This document shows, piece by piece, positions 20,101 to 26,359 of a stretch of DNA of 64,000 nt (positions within the stretch are counted from its first letter, which is position 1; each line of letters opens with the position of its first letter). The notes below the pieces were generated by a model, which saw only the letters and a program-made list of their open reading frames with translations, was not told the origin of the DNA and searched no databases. Both the position numbers and the translations under genes were made by a program. The stretch is from Pseudoips prasinana (Eukaryota; Arthropoda; Insecta; Lepidoptera; Nolidae), in assembly GCA_951640165.1 (NCBI GenBank), contig OX621265.1:18365001-18429000 (forward strand). The letters are read 5' to 3'.

Positions 20101-20722
20101 CACTGGCGAAAAACCGTATAGATGTGAGGTTTGTGAAAGAAGTTTCAGTGATTTAAGTACTCTCAAAAACCACAGCCGTATTCACACGGGTGAAAAACCT
20201 TTTAAATGTAATCTTTGCGATAAATGTTTCAGCCTTGGTAGTATATTGAAGAAACACATCCGTACACACACTGGCGAAAAACCATTTGTGTGTCATTTAT
20301 GTCACAATACTTTCACCCAGAGTAGTAGTTTAAAAAGTCATATGGAAACACACGCTGCTGAAAAGCCTTTCAAATGTGATGTGTGCAATAGAGGTTTCAT
20401 TAAAAAAGGTCGTTTAAATAGTCACATTCGCTTACATACTGGCGATAAGCCTTACAAATGCGATGTTTGTCAGAGTTGTTTTAACACTACCAGTAATTTG
20501 AGGAGTCACAGTCGTATTCACAGTGGGGAAAAACCTCATGTGTGTACAGAATGTCCCCGTAGTTTTATGAGGAAAAATGATTTAGACAAACATATTCGTA
20601 TACATACAGGTGAGAAACCTTACTCCTGCCACTTTTGCGACAAAAGTTTTAATAACAGTTCCAATTATATGTGCCACATGCGCAGACACAATGATAAAGA
20701 TGTTGTTAATGACTTTGTATAA
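2029..20722 (+). CDS. Gene 1: C2H2 zinc-finger protein (ZAD-ZNF type, 5' end missing)
   Basis: Joined coding exons 2029-2119, 8650-8823, 12532-12699 and 19665-20722 give a continuous frame of about 496 residues ending at TAA 20720-20722. Every junction has GT/AG and matching phase (1 after each exon). The product is an acidic linker, a lysine-rich stretch and nine C2H2 fingers, so it should be a nuclear, sequence-specific DNA-binding protein. It is a paralogue of gene 2 (38396-50844): same exon phases, similar linker exons, same orientation. Gene 2 has two ZAD exons before its first linker exon. None was found in 1-2028, so the ZAD of gene 1 is either upstream of the window or lost. If lost, in-frame ATGs at 1987 or 2014 could start the protein. 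Targets are unknown. Confidence 0.8.
2138..2458 (+). repeat. Minisatellite of about 23-24 bp resembling splice acceptors
   Basis: About 13 tandem units of pyrimidine-rich 'ctttctcttacttttttcag' plus 'acat'. The array begins 18 bp after the donor of exon 2029-2119. Each unit has the layout of a 3' splice site (long pyrimidine tract followed by CAG). Confidence 0.9.
2585..2790 (-). mobile_element. tRNA-like SINE relic
   Basis: On the minus strand a tRNA-like head with a B-box-like stretch (GGTTCTATTCCCACCCGC) is visible. A similar short piece ('tccacccgcac') at about 2762-2773 ends the unit. The family differs from the main SINE. The open frame here is non-coding. Confidence 0.5.
2945..3165 (+). 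mobile_element. 5S-rRNA-like SINE, internally deleted
   Basis: The head (gatcggcgatgttaagcaac ... atagatgggtgac) resembles the internal promoter half of 5S rRNA, where the corresponding words are 'ccgaaattaagcagc' and 'tagatgggggaccgc'. The tail 'tactgggcggcttgaacaactctgacactagggtaac' is shared with copies at 17640-17912 (-), 39230-39870 (-, split), 51270-51715 (+, split) and 54110-54395 (-). This copy lacks the middle part. Confidence 0.65.
3305..3632 (-). mobile_element. RTE-type LINE 3' end
   Basis: The minus strand matches the C-terminal coding end seen better at 48540-49180: the [19 protein letters not shown] region and the final 'cagcagtggacgtctttcgg'. It ends in the ATG/TGA-rich tail ('gatatgatgatgat') typical of this family. 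5' truncated. Confidence 0.75.
3640..3985. other. AT-rich sequence, no feature seen
   Basis: No coding potential, repeat family or inverted repeat is recognised. It belongs to the intron between gene 1 exons at 2119 and 8650. Confidence 0.4.
3990..4300 (+). mobile_element. LINE C-terminal coding fragment
   Basis: Translating across small frame shifts gives a LINE-type C-terminus: [20 protein letters not shown], then [19 protein letters not shown], then [15 protein letters not shown]. The last 40 residues need a frame change after 4215. This motif order is known from insect non-LTR retrotransposon reverse transcriptases downstream of the catalytic domain. Clade not decided. Confidence 0.65.
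4545..5045 (-). mobile_element. CR1/L2-like LINE 3' end
   Basis: The left end is an AATCA-type tandem (aatcaaatcaaatcatttatt), the usual 3' terminus of CR1-like LINEs read on the minus strand. At 4920-5040 the minus strand encodes a short C-terminus ([19 protein letters not shown]) of the CR1/L2 type. The middle is AT-rich 3' UTR. Confidence 0.55.
5120..5990 (+). mobile_element. hAT-like DNA element copy A (3' truncated)
   Basis: It starts ATAGCTGGGCATTAA and follows the sequence of the full copy at 7471-8616 until about 5986 ('tcgcacat'), where the two diverge, so the right terminus is absent. It is rich in TTAAC/GTTAA words. A 43-bp segment (tttttttgtattcgtcgtaa onward) is directly duplicated within 5762-5848. 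A piggyBac-like insertion interrupts it at 5135-5244. Confidence 0.65.
5135..5244 (+). mobile_element. piggyBac-like MITE, 110 bp, TTAA-flanked
   Basis: Flanked on both sides by TTAA (5131-5134 and 5245-5248). The ends are CCCTTTAACAGGC and, inverted, CCCTTTTCCGGGC. TTAA duplication plus CCC-type termini are hallmarks of the piggyBac superfamily. In hAT copy B (7471) the site is empty: a single TTAA follows GGGCA and then CTCGTTAATCC. Confidence 0.8.
6187..6610 (+). repeat. 15-bp minisatellite, about 28 units
   Basis: Unit CTAGCCAGTAGCTGT repeated about 28 times with scattered single-base variants. No open frame of interest. It directly abuts the mariner relic, whose transposase homology stops at the array edge. 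Confidence 0.95.
6613..7133 (-). pseudogene. mariner-like transposon relic (N-terminal transposase)
   Basis: On the minus strand from ATG 6930 the frame begins [18 protein letters not shown] and continues with the helix-turn-helix region of mariner transposases ([20 protein letters not shown], then [10 protein letters not shown]). A TAG follows NIAKV at 6696. After it the homology continues (ENPHSTLR) and, after a one-base shift, [17 protein letters not shown] up to about 6613, where the 15-bp minisatellite starts. The catalytic DDD region is absent. The upstream minus-strand terminus lies near 7090-7133. Nonfunctional. Confidence 0.85.
7136..7425 (+). mobile_element. Repetitive element with SINE-like part
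   Basis: 7136-7265 has an inverted relative at 55235-55375 (shared words 'aatagcaagttactaagctatt' and 'gcagttggctagcgc'). 7290-7400 shares 'aggcggccgc' and 'gaattcgaaataggggtctg' with 16500-16575. Part of it reads as a tRNA-like head in reverse. Family not identified. Confidence 0.45.
7471..8616 (+). mobile_element. hAT-like DNA element copy B with internal palindrome
   Basis: The termini are inverted: ATAGCTGGGC at the left and GCCCAGCTAT at the right. Flanking octamers TTATATAC and GAATATAC agree at 6 of 8 positions, consistent with an old 8-bp duplication. No transposase frame is seen. Compared with copy A (5120-5990) it has an inverted duplication at 7715-7843 (arms of about 61 bp around 'agga'). 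The right end lies 33 bp before the coding exon at 8650, so most of the intron 3' end next to the exon derives from the insertion site. Confidence 0.75.
8650..8823 (+). CDS. Gene 1 linker exon b
   Basis: 174 bp, phase 1 to 1. The acceptor is aaccag at 8644-8649 and the donor is gtaagt at 8824. The translation starts DPMEGPSHS, includes VKKE at 8754-8765 and ends [10 protein letters not shown]. It is the duplicate of exon 12532-12699 (DPLESASRS ... VKQE ... VPIEFEGNE), and about 400 bp of following intron is duplicated as well. No known domain; acidic linker. Confidence 0.85.
8880..9320 (+). repeat. Duplicated intron block, copy A
   Basis: Matches 13510-13785 plus 15540-15670, where a CR1 LINE splits the second copy. 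Shared words include 'tattatgttgtaatcataat', 'ttgttatttactaaattagt' and 'tatgacaataatttccgta'. Each copy follows one of the two duplicated linker exons, so exon and intron were copied together. Confidence 0.85.
9400..9585. mobile_element. Short TIR element, GC-rich core
   Basis: Ends GCCTGTGCACACCACGTTTT and, inverted, GCCTATGCACACCACGTTTT. The core is rich in GCGCGC and GTCGAC palindromes, in contrast to its AT-rich surroundings. No coding capacity. Probably a non-autonomous DNA transposon; superfamily not assigned because no clear target duplication is visible. Confidence 0.7.
9650..9875 (+). mobile_element. SINE copy with a perfect hairpin at its head
   Basis: 9654-9677 and 9681-9704 are perfect 24-bp inverted arms around AAG. 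The right arm contains the B box (GGTTCGATACCC) and runs into the ordinary SINE body (gtctgggtgtaatttatcc ... ggctctgcc ... atcagatggcagtg). The tRNA head therefore appears to be replaced by an inverted copy of its B-box region. Confidence 0.75.
9908..10460 (-). mobile_element. CR1-like LINE, C-terminal coding end and 3' UTR
   Basis: The minus strand encodes [20 protein letters not shown] ... [20 protein letters not shown], the conserved C-terminal block of the CR1 family also present at 14475-14852 and 37379-37760. The 3' terminus on the minus strand reads out as the 'gtcaaag' tail near 9917. 5' truncated at about 10460. Confidence 0.85.
10460..10680 (-). mobile_element. RTE-like LINE 3' remnant
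   Basis: 'cactgctgaacaaagacctccccaagagat' (split here as cactgctgaacaaag and acctccccaagagat) resembles the RTE terminus at 3335-3368 and 11300-11335. The rest is diverged. Confidence 0.45.
10679..10797 (+). repeat. 19-bp tandem repeat, six units
   Basis: Unit ATGTATCCGCTCTTCAATA occurs six times, nearly without change, which implies recent expansion. The array ends in GAAGAGC, the inverse of GCTCTTC in the unit. Confidence 0.95.
10830..11280 (+). mobile_element. LINE C-terminus (RNase H-bearing family)
   Basis: The frame ending TAA 11251-11253 reads [20 protein letters not shown], then [18 protein letters not shown], then a C-x4-E ... H-x4-C block ([17 protein letters not shown]). This is the zinc-knuckle-like end that follows RNase H in R1/I-type LINEs. 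It resembles the fragment at 1160-1262 (ILTGHCKLNKHIFNLKL). Truncated on the 5' side. Confidence 0.75.
11285..11480 (-). mobile_element. RTE-type LINE 3' end fragment
   Basis: The minus strand translates to [20 protein letters not shown] and [12 protein letters not shown], matching the C-terminus at 49005-49110. It abuts the previous LINE tail. Confidence 0.8.
11500..12060. other. AT-rich intron sequence
   Basis: No coding or repeat family is clear; 11750-11850 is rich in AATAATA words. Part of the intron between exons b and c of gene 1. Confidence 0.4.
12081..12438. mobile_element. Foldback element with 133-bp near-perfect arms
   Basis: Arms at 12081-12213 and 12306-12438 are inverted copies with only about two mismatches, separated by 92 bp. 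The arms contain a GC-rich block (gccctcccgcccgc). It lies in a gene 1 intron, 93 bp before exon c, so the pre-mRNA could form a long duplex. Probably a young foldback transposon; no target duplication identified. Confidence 0.9.
12532..12699 (+). CDS. Gene 1 linker exon c (duplicate of exon b)
   Basis: 168 bp, phase 1 to 1. The acceptor is aactag at 12526-12531 and the donor is gtaagc at 12700. It begins DPLESASRS, contains VKQE at 12636-12647 and ends VPIEFEGNE plus a split codon that joins GT at 19665 to give Ser. High similarity to exon b, including KPLH and the closing IEFEG motif, shows exon duplication. Confidence 0.85.
12966..13302 (+). mobile_element. Short element with GCGCGC palindromes and triplicated core
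   Basis: Left part 'acttgtgtgtacttatg' then 'gaagttatacttctta'; right end 'aagaagtataacttca'. The internal unit ('cataccacctagaactaac' ... GCGCGCGCAT) is present three times here (13041, 13118 and 13189), twice in part in the copy at 55487-55714 (-) and once at 17387-17577. Non-coding. Likely a non-autonomous DNA element. Confidence 0.75.
13510..13785 (+). repeat. Duplicated intron block, copy B (left part)
   Basis: Left part of the copy of 8911-9172; the match resumes at 15540-15670 after the CR1 insertion. It follows exon c just as copy A follows exon b. Confidence 0.8.
13786..15540 (-). mobile_element. CR1-like LINE, 5' truncated, RT and 3' UTR
   Basis: Minus-strand frames 15527-14859 and 14852-14475 join at one stop near 14858-14853. 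Reverse transcriptase motifs: [29 protein letters not shown] (catalytic DD), [12 protein letters not shown], then the C-terminal block [17 protein letters not shown] ... [10 protein letters not shown]. The endonuclease and early RT are missing. The 3' UTR (13786-14470) ends with the 'aaaaaggtttttattcacg' terminus also found at 32683-33250 (+), 36690 (-), 40090 (-) and 48230 (-). It interrupts the duplicated intron block, so it inserted after that duplication. Confidence 0.9.
15650..15830 (+). mobile_element. Helitron-like short element
   Basis: 'gtttgttacttcttcacatc ... taaccggctgga ... ccctggattaacacatagg ... taaaaccgcggggcac' followed by ACTAGT. It matches the tandem array at 40970-42085. 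The CTAG terminus and lack of TIRs suggest a non-autonomous Helitron. Confidence 0.6.
15830..17110 (+). repeat. SINE-derived segment repeated three times with CA microsatellites
   Basis: SINE bodies ('ggctctgtttagtatggaatcagatg') occur at 15890, 16285 and 16590. The following segment 'cagatctataattataaat' with CA/TG arrays occurs at 15965-16200 and again at 16985-17110. A tRNA-like or GC-rich insert lies at 16375-16580. The pattern suggests local duplication of a SINE plus flank. No host gene; the open frames come from the CA repeats. Confidence 0.6.
17387..17577 (+). mobile_element. Short GCGCGC-palindrome element, single-core copy
   Basis: Same ends as the element at 12966-13302 but with only one internal unit. 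The left side abuts a poly-A run at 17380. Confidence 0.75.
17640..17912 (-). mobile_element. 5S-rRNA-like SINE, near full length
   Basis: Minus strand: head at 17912-17815 with 'gatcggcgacgttaagcaac' and 'tagatgggtgaccgcc'; body 'cgtctccgtgcttcggaggg' and 'tgtggtcattagacaacagt'; tail 'tactgggcggcttgagcaac' and 'ttaccactacccatacg'. It is inserted in the SINE segment, with TAGATCAGT to the left and TAGCTCAGT to the right as possible target duplication. Confidence 0.7.
17925..18030 (+). mobile_element. tRNA-derived SINE body, split by a hAT-like element
   Basis: 'gatgagcacggttatttg ... gtttatcagttgtctgattg ... ccatagta' is the usual body. It resumes at 19069-19110 with 'ggctctacctagtttggaat'. 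Confidence 0.75.
18031..19068. mobile_element. hAT-like element with 8-bp target duplication and large palindrome
   Basis: ATAGTATA occurs at 18023-18030 and 19069-19076. Termini are TAGTGATTGCAATCCGG and, inverted, TAGGGATTGCAATCCGG. Subterminal regions are packed with GGATCCGG/CCGGATCC words. Internally, about 18128-18370 and 18452-18695 form inverted arms of about 240 bp. No transposase is seen. An 8-bp duplication with TAG(G) termini points to the hAT superfamily. It lies in the intron before the gene 1 finger exon. Confidence 0.85.
19223..19460 (+). mobile_element. tRNA-derived SINE (main family)
   Basis: A box TAGCCTAGTTGGTAGTG and B box GGTTCGAATCC, body to 'gcttagtttggggctagg'. Nearly identical to 1698-1955. 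About 200 bp upstream of the finger exon of gene 1. Confidence 0.85.
19665..20722 (+). CDS. Gene 1 terminal exon: nine C2H2 zinc fingers
   Basis: The acceptor is ggttttag ending at 19664. Phase 1 start, TAA at 20720-20722. It opens with an acidic/serine stretch ([14 protein letters not shown]) and a lysine-rich block ([13 protein letters not shown]), a likely nuclear localisation signal. Then an isolated finger ([21 protein letters not shown], given here as C-x2-C-x12-H-x3-H at about 19890-19950) and eight consecutive fingers with TGEKP-type linkers from 20037. One linker is altered to AAEKP and one to TGDKP. The last finger ([10 protein letters not shown] ... HMRRH) is followed by a ten-residue tail. 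Separated fingers of this kind are typical of insect ZAD-ZNF proteins. DNA target unknown. Confidence 0.95.
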
Positions 20723-20990
20723 AACTGCCTGGGTCCAAGGTTGGGACTTAAAAGTGATTTTTCTGATAAAAAATATTCTCAGCATCAACCTGAAGTATGG
20801 GAGTTTGCGGTATTACACCCGCGTGCCTCGGAGAGCACGTAAAGCCGTCGGTCCTGTACCTGACCTCTTTCCGTTCGTATGGCTAATCGTCCCTCCAGAT
20901 CATAAGAGCGATGGAATAGGAAGTGCCCCTGTGTTTACGCACATACTTGAGACGTGGTCGAAGCCAGGCTAGGAGAACATTATAATTTAT
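20723..20990 (+). mobile_element. SINE fragment abutting the gene 1 stop codon
   Basis: Matches the tRNA-derived SINE at 47342-47690 from its B-box region on ('tgcctgggtccaaggttggg' against 'gtcctgggttctaatcccgg'), then 'gcggtattacacccgcgtgc', 'ctcggagagcacgtaaagcc' and 'gtcggtcctgtacctgacc'. Homology starts within a few bases after TAA, so the 3' UTR of gene 1 begins in SINE sequence. Confidence 0.7.
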
Positions 20991-21089
20991 TATTTTAAAA
21001 GTTCGATAGCAGATAGGTTTGTGGGTGAAATTGTTGGGTGTTAAATAACTACGTAATTGTTTTAAAGTATTCGTTTTTGTTTGATTTTA

Positions 21090-21430
21090 ACGACTGTTAC
21101 TCTTGTAAGTTACGAGGAAAAGTGGCTCTCAATGAAAAGGCACTGAGCGATGAGGCCCAGCCATGTCCTGGGGTATCGCTGGCTTAGATACTGCAACGAA
21201 TTTAATCATAAACAAAACAAGGAGTTGGAAAAACACAACTCTTAGAGCAAAGACGGAGACTGTTACTTCTTTATATCATAATAAGTTACAGCCTCATAAA
21301 ACGGGAGAATGCAACTAGAGAAGCTAGCTGCTAAAGTACCAATGGTATACTTAAGGGTTCTATTAAGTTGCCTGTCATACTTGATTATTATGTAAAAGTA
21401 TGGCAACAGAGCGTAAACGTACAGACGCCA
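21090..21430 (-). mobile_element. R1/I-like LINE 3' UTR
   Basis: The minus strand is the same 3' region as at 59100-59480 (-) and 43100-43400 (+): 'cattcccc/ccggaacatg' type words, 'ctcagtg ... cattg', and 'gcctcataaaacgggagaat' with 'tagagaagctagctgc'. No coding left. Confidence 0.6.
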
Positions 21431-21583
21431 GCACATCAAACTACCCCAATCTGTCACATTTCCCCAATATGGGGTGCACGAAAGGAGCCTCCCCGTGTGA
21501 CGTACCTGTGTAATTTACGTACGTCCGGCGCACCCTGGGCAGTCAGTAAAATCCTATCCTGACTGGCAAATCCTTTCACTACG

Positions 21584-23494
21584 ATGGCAATCCCAAATTC
21601 ATGTAAAACGAAACCAGCTATTAGTGTTGTCTCAATTAACATTGAGGGGCTCTCTCAAGATAAATCGGATATCCTTTCCGATTTCTGCCGCAAAACACGC
21701 TGCGATATTCTTTGCGTTCAAGAGACCCATCGAGATGAAAACCAAAGACGGCCTCACATTCCTGGACTCACGCTTATCGCCGAGATCTGTCACCCAAAGC
21801 ACGGTAACGCAGTGTTTGTTGCTCCCGGTGTAAGCATATTATCTACCAACTGTTCGACCCAAAACGGAATTGAGCTGATCACCATTGATACAGGAAACTG
21901 CACCATTACCTCCGTATATAAACCTCCTGGCACTATATTCCATTTCGAACCTACTGAGAATTTTAACGACCGACCTTTTAAAATTATAATAGGAGATTTT
22001 AATAGCCGCAGCGCTAGTTGGGGTTACAACGACACAGATGCAAGTGGGCAAGCAGTTGAGGACTGGGCTGAGACAAATGACTTAACCCTGCTTCACAACT
22101 CCAAACAGCCAGCTTCCTTCAATAGCTCTCGATGGAAGCGTGGGTATAACCCGGACCTAGTATTTGTCAGTTCTTGCATTAGTGCTCAGTGTGTAAAAAA
22201 CATATGCTCCCCTATACCCCGCACTCAACACAGACCTATAATGTGCAGCATTGAACCGGTAATTAAACCTATGACTGTCCCCTTTAAACGCCGATTTAAC
22301 TACTCTAAAGCTAACTGGGAGTCGTTCAAGCAATCTGTTGATGACACCATAGTAAACATCTTGCCAATACCGCAGAACTACGATAAGTTTGTCGAGATCG
22401 TAACTACTATATCTCGACGGCACATACCAAGGGGTTGCAGAACTTCCTACATACAGCTGCTTAAATCATATCAATCACTTTTTTATACTGACCCATTCTC
22501 GGCCGAGACCGTACTTGCTGGCGAAACACTATTATCACAAATAAGTGAATCCCGACGGACAAGATGGATAAACACAGTAACCAATATAGATATGACACAT
22601 AACAGTAAAAAAGCGTGGAGTACAATCAGAAGGTTAACTGGCGAGCCCCCTAAACCCTTATCTCCTAGCCAAGTCACTGCGAACATGATAGCTCACCAGC
22701 TCATCCTAAATGGCAAACCAACACATCGGCCCGGAAAAGTACCTAAAACGAAAAGATCTGACGGTAGTTGTGACGATATTAGTAAACCATTTGAGCTTGC
22801 AGATATCGTAACAGCTATTAAAGGCTTAAAGTGTGGGAAGGCCTCCGGCATGGACAATATCTCAGTCGAACAAATAAAGAATCTTGGCCCAATCGGCGTG
22901 TCATGGCTGCTGCAACTATATAATTATTGCCTAAAGTCAGCTTCAGTTCCACGACTCTGGAGAAAATCGAAGGTAATAGCAATTCCAAAGCCAGGAAAAT
23001 CAACAGACGATCCTAAAAGCTTTCGGCCGATATCTCTACTGTGCCATACTTATAAGCTTTTTGAGAGGCTATTACTTAACCGTCTTACAATCGCTATAGA
23101 CCCTAAGTTAATACCAGAGCAGGCCGGCTTTAGACCAGTTAAGTCTTGCGGCAACCAGTCCCTAAAACTTGTACAACACATCGAGGACGGTTTTGAGGAC
23201 AGAAAAGTTACGGGTGCTGTATTTGTTGACTTATCAGCTGCCTATGACACAGTTAACCTAAAGCGGCTGATGTGGAAAGTGGAGACGATCACCAAGGACC
23301 ACAACTTTGTGAAGGTACTGCGTGAACTGCTACATAATCGCAGTTTCCAAGTCCATCTCCTACTTGATAAAAGTCGTTGGAGAACACACAAAAACGGCCT
23401 TCCTCAGGGTAGTGTCTTGGCCCCTCTTTTATTTAACATATACACCAACGACCAACCGCTGAATACAAACACGTCCCATTTTTTTATATGCTGA
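21584..23494 (+). CDS. LINE endonuclease and reverse transcriptase, part 1
   Basis: 636 codons. Endonuclease: INIEGL near residue 19, QETH 46-49, YKPPG about 112, IIGDFN 135-140, and the closing QHRPI block. Reverse transcriptase: IPKPGKS, FRPISLL, FVDLSAAYDT (first catalytic Asp) and GLPQGSVLAPLLFNIYTND. The frame ends at TGA just after HFFIC because a run of seven T (23475-23481) has one T too many compared with the frame needed for the YADD box that follows. It would act by target-primed reverse transcription. ATG 21584 is the first Met before the endonuclease. Confidence 0.9.
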   Translation: MAIPNSCKTKPAISVVSINIEGLSQDKSDILSDFCRKTRCDILCVQETHRDENQRRPHIPGLTLIAEICHPKHGNAVFVAPGVSILSTNCSTQNGIELITIDTGNCTITSVYKPPGTIFHFEPTENFNDRPFKIIIGDFNSRSASWGYNDTDASGQAVEDWAETNDLTLLHNSKQPASFNSSRWKRGYNPDLVFVSSCISAQCVKNICSPIPRTQHRPIMCSIEPVIKPMTVPFKRRFNYSKANWESFKQSVDDTIVNILPIPQNYDKFVEIVTTISRRHIPRGCRTSYIQLLKSYQSLFYTDPFSAETVLAGETLLSQISESRRTRWINTVTNIDMTHNSKKAWSTIRRLTGEPPKPLSPSQVTANMIAHQLILNGKPTHRPGKVPKTKRSDGSCDDISKPFELADIVTAIKGLKCGKASGMDNISVEQIKNLGPIGVSWLLQLYNYCLKSASVPRLWRKSKVIAIPKPGKSTDDPKSFRPISLLCHTYKLFERLLLNRLTIAIDPKLIPEQAGFRPVKSCGNQSLKLVQHIEDGFEDRKVTGAVFVDLSAAYDTVNLKRLMWKVETITKDHNFVKVLRELLHNRSFQVHLLLDKSRWRTHKNGLPQGSVLAPLLFNIYTNDQPLNTNTSHFFIC

Positions 23495-24512
23495 TGACCT
23501 CGCTCTCACCTCACAAGCCGCCACGTTTGAGAAAGTGGAGGTTGACCTCTCAAATGCTCTTGAAAACTTGGCTGAGTACTATGTCAAAAATTCACTAAAA
23601 CCTAACCCGAGCAAAACCCAATCTTGCGTTTTTCATCTGCGCAATAGAGAGGCAAGCCGCACACTGAATATAGTATGGAACGGAACGCCCATTGCACACA
23701 GTAAGTTCCCTAAATACCTTGGGGTTTCTCTGGATAGGTCTCTAAACTTCAGAAAAAACTGCGAAAATATCAAGCAGAAGGTACACTCTCGTAACAATCT
23801 CCTACAACGTCTAGTTGCAACCAAATGGGGAGCCTCGCCCGACGTTGTACGTACTACCGGATTAGCGCTCTCATTCTCTGCAGCTGAATACGCATGCCCG
23901 GTGTGGAGTCGCTCAGCCCATGCAAAGCTAGTGGATATAGCTTTAAACGAAACGTGTCGAACCATCACTGGTTGTCTTAAACCAACACCAGTTCAATTGC
24001 TGTATCCACTGGCAGGCATAGCTCCTCCGGCGGTGCGTAGAGCGGCGGCAAGCTCCAGCGAGAGATTAAAAATGGACAGTGACGCACGGCACCCATTGCA
24101 TGATCACAGTCCTGTGTCACAAAGGCTTAAAAGTCGACACAGCTTCGTGAAGTGCGTCCTTCCACTGAGCGGAGAACTCTCACAGGCTAGATGCCAGCTG
24201 TGGCGAGAGTGTACCAAACTGCCTGTACCATTTGTTCCACCATCTGAAAGTCTCGCCCCTGGATGGAAACTGCCTTGGCTAGCCTGGAAATCATTAAATA
24301 GGCTTCGAACCCAGGTTGGTCGCAGCAGGGACAACTTGCTCAGGTGGGGTTACATTAATGATCGCCTTCAATGCAAATGTGGTGTAGTCCCACAGACAAT
24401 GGGACATCTACTATCATGTAGCGCGTGCCCTTACAACTGCACGCTTAAAGATCTGATGGAGGCTACTCATAATGCGATTCTCGTGGCCAAGTTCTGGGCG
24501 GACACAGTTTAG
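23476..24512 (+). CDS. LINE reverse transcriptase, part 2 (after frameshift)
   Basis: Continues in the +1-shifted frame with YADDLALTS (catalytic pair), NSLKPNPSKTQ, PKYLGVSLDRSL, then a thumb region and a C-terminal Cys/His motif (CKCGVVPQTMGHLLSC). It stops at TAG 24510-24512. A single-base change in the T run separates it from part 1; the rest is free of stops, so the insertion is young. Confidence 0.9.
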
Positions 24513-24789
24513 ATTGCCATCGACTCGCTAAGAAGAGAAGAAGAAGAAGAAGAATTGAAAGGTAACCTTATGCTGTTATGATAAAGTTGAAAATCGATAA
24601 AAGATTTTTTTTTATAAATGGTTAAAATAATATTTAATCATTTCACTGTGGTTCTTCGTTAAACTTCATGTGCTATATGTGTAAAATGTTTACGTTATCA
24701 TGCTGCGAGAATATTGTAAAAATCTTATCAAGTTATATGTATTCTATTTATTTTAGTAAATTATATAGTTAATTTTTTAAAATATATGT

Positions 24790-25110
24790 TTTATTTATCA
24801 GACTAGCGATTTTAACGCGTTAAATTTTATAAATTATCACAGCTCCTCCCCCGTAGGTGATAGCGTGATAATATGTAGCCTATATGTTGACCCGACCTCT
24901 TAGTAATATTCATGCAAAATTTGAAGTAAATCCATGCAGTACTTTTTTAGTTTAGCCCGGACATACATACAGACAATCATACAAAAATTCTAAAAACTAT
25001 ATTTTTGGCTTTGACATCGATTGTAGATCACGGCCCAAGTATCCTTTTTAAAAGTATTTAATGTACAGTTTTGACTTTCCTACGATTTTATTATATGTAT
25101 AGATTAGTGT
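24790..25110 (-). mobile_element. Helitron-like short element
   Basis: 'gactagcgattttaacgcg', 'atcacagctcctcccccgta', 'ttgacccgacctcttag' and 'tcctacgattttattatatg' are shared with 33270-33445 (-), 43917-44819 (-, split) and 55957-56256 (+). One end is CTAG next to A/T; no inverted termini. Probably a non-autonomous Helitron. Confidence 0.6.
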
Positions 25111-25439
25111 GACCAAGTGGGAAGCTTTAACACAGTAGTTAACGAAGATTATTTTTAAAGACTAATCACCAAGCGTGATATTACTGATTTTAGATTTGAT
25201 CGCCGTTTCTGTTAAAATAATGTACAGTATAATAATTACTGATAATAGAATGGCGCATGTATAGTGGAGGGTCGTAAGATTTGTGATGCAGCTTGGTTCG
25301 GAGTACTTGCTGATAAGAGACAGAGATGACACGAAAGCGCAATCTTCCCTGATCAGGCAAAGTTGCTCGAACAGTGGTTAGCTTAGCTACCGGAAGACGT
25401 GTCTTACAGACAATGCACTGTAAATCGTCTGCAGTATAT

Positions 25440-25930
25440 GATATATTAGCTGTGCCCGGTGGTGTTACCCGCGTTAAAAATTAGAAATTATAGCCTAGTA
25501 GCTATGCCCCGCTTTCACCCGCGTTAAAGTTGTTTTGGCGTAAAAGAGTAACAAACATACATCGATACTCACAAACTTTCGCATTTATAATATTACTAGG
25601 ATGTGTACCTCTAGCGGTTTTAGCAGTGCACGCCGGAATAGCTCGTAGACGATAGATTCTTTCCTACTTACTTGACACTTATCGTCATATATTGGACAAT
25701 TCATACAATATTTTTATAAATTGTCGCCCATGTGTTATTCTGATGTAAAAGCTATTCTATTATTGTAAAGTTACAAACTTTCGCGTTTATAAGCATATGT
25801 TATTCGGATTTATAAGCTATATTACTACAAAGTTTCATAAAAATCTGTTCGGTAGTTTTTGAGTTTAAGAGTAACAAACATCCATACATCCATCCATACT
25901 CACAAACTTACGCATTTATATATGTCTATG
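25440..25930. mobile_element. Two or three degraded Helitron-like pieces
   Basis: 25445-25600 and 25780-25930 hold the phrases 'tgccccgctttcacccgcgt', 'gagtaacaaacatacatcga' and 'actcacaaactttcgcattt', all inverse-strand forms of the 40970-42085 family. The flanking 25120-25440 shows nothing I recognise. Confidence 0.5.
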
Positions 25931-26359
25931 GAAAATTATTGTACAAAAAATAATATCTCCCTAAGAGAATGGCTAAACAAACAACAAGGAAGAAAATATT
26001 CAATAGGTTTTGATTCTCTCAGAGCTAATTGAACCTGCCACTGCCGTTGCATTATTTGCTTTTCAGTGCGGCATTACCACTGGTGGCACCTGAGAATAAT
26101 CCGAAACAAATAAATAGAGACATGAAATGAAATGAAAAAAACATTTAATTCAGCACAACACACAAGAAAATGAGGAGTACAAATATATGTCGGAGACAGC
26201 TATGAGTCTGATTAATTGTTCTTTGCATGTATAACGCACAATGTTATTTGTTTATACTTCGATTACTGTAAGCATTTTCAATTTAATTTGATTTGTTGCA
26301 TTTTTCTATAACTTTAAAACCTTACTAATCTAATAAAAGTAACAAATATTGTAATCCAC

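Larger units (their letters stand above)
21440..24560 (+). mobile_element. Non-LTR retrotransposon (EN + RT), nearly intact
   Basis: A short 5' region is followed by one long protein in two frames (21584-23494 and 23476-24512) and a GAA-repeat tail at 24530-24556. There is no RNase H and no ORF1 in front. The combination of apurinic-type endonuclease, RT and a final Cys-rich motif is usual for Jockey/CR1-group LINEs; the exact clade is not decided. It lies between genes 1 and 2 in the same orientation. Confidence 0.9.
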
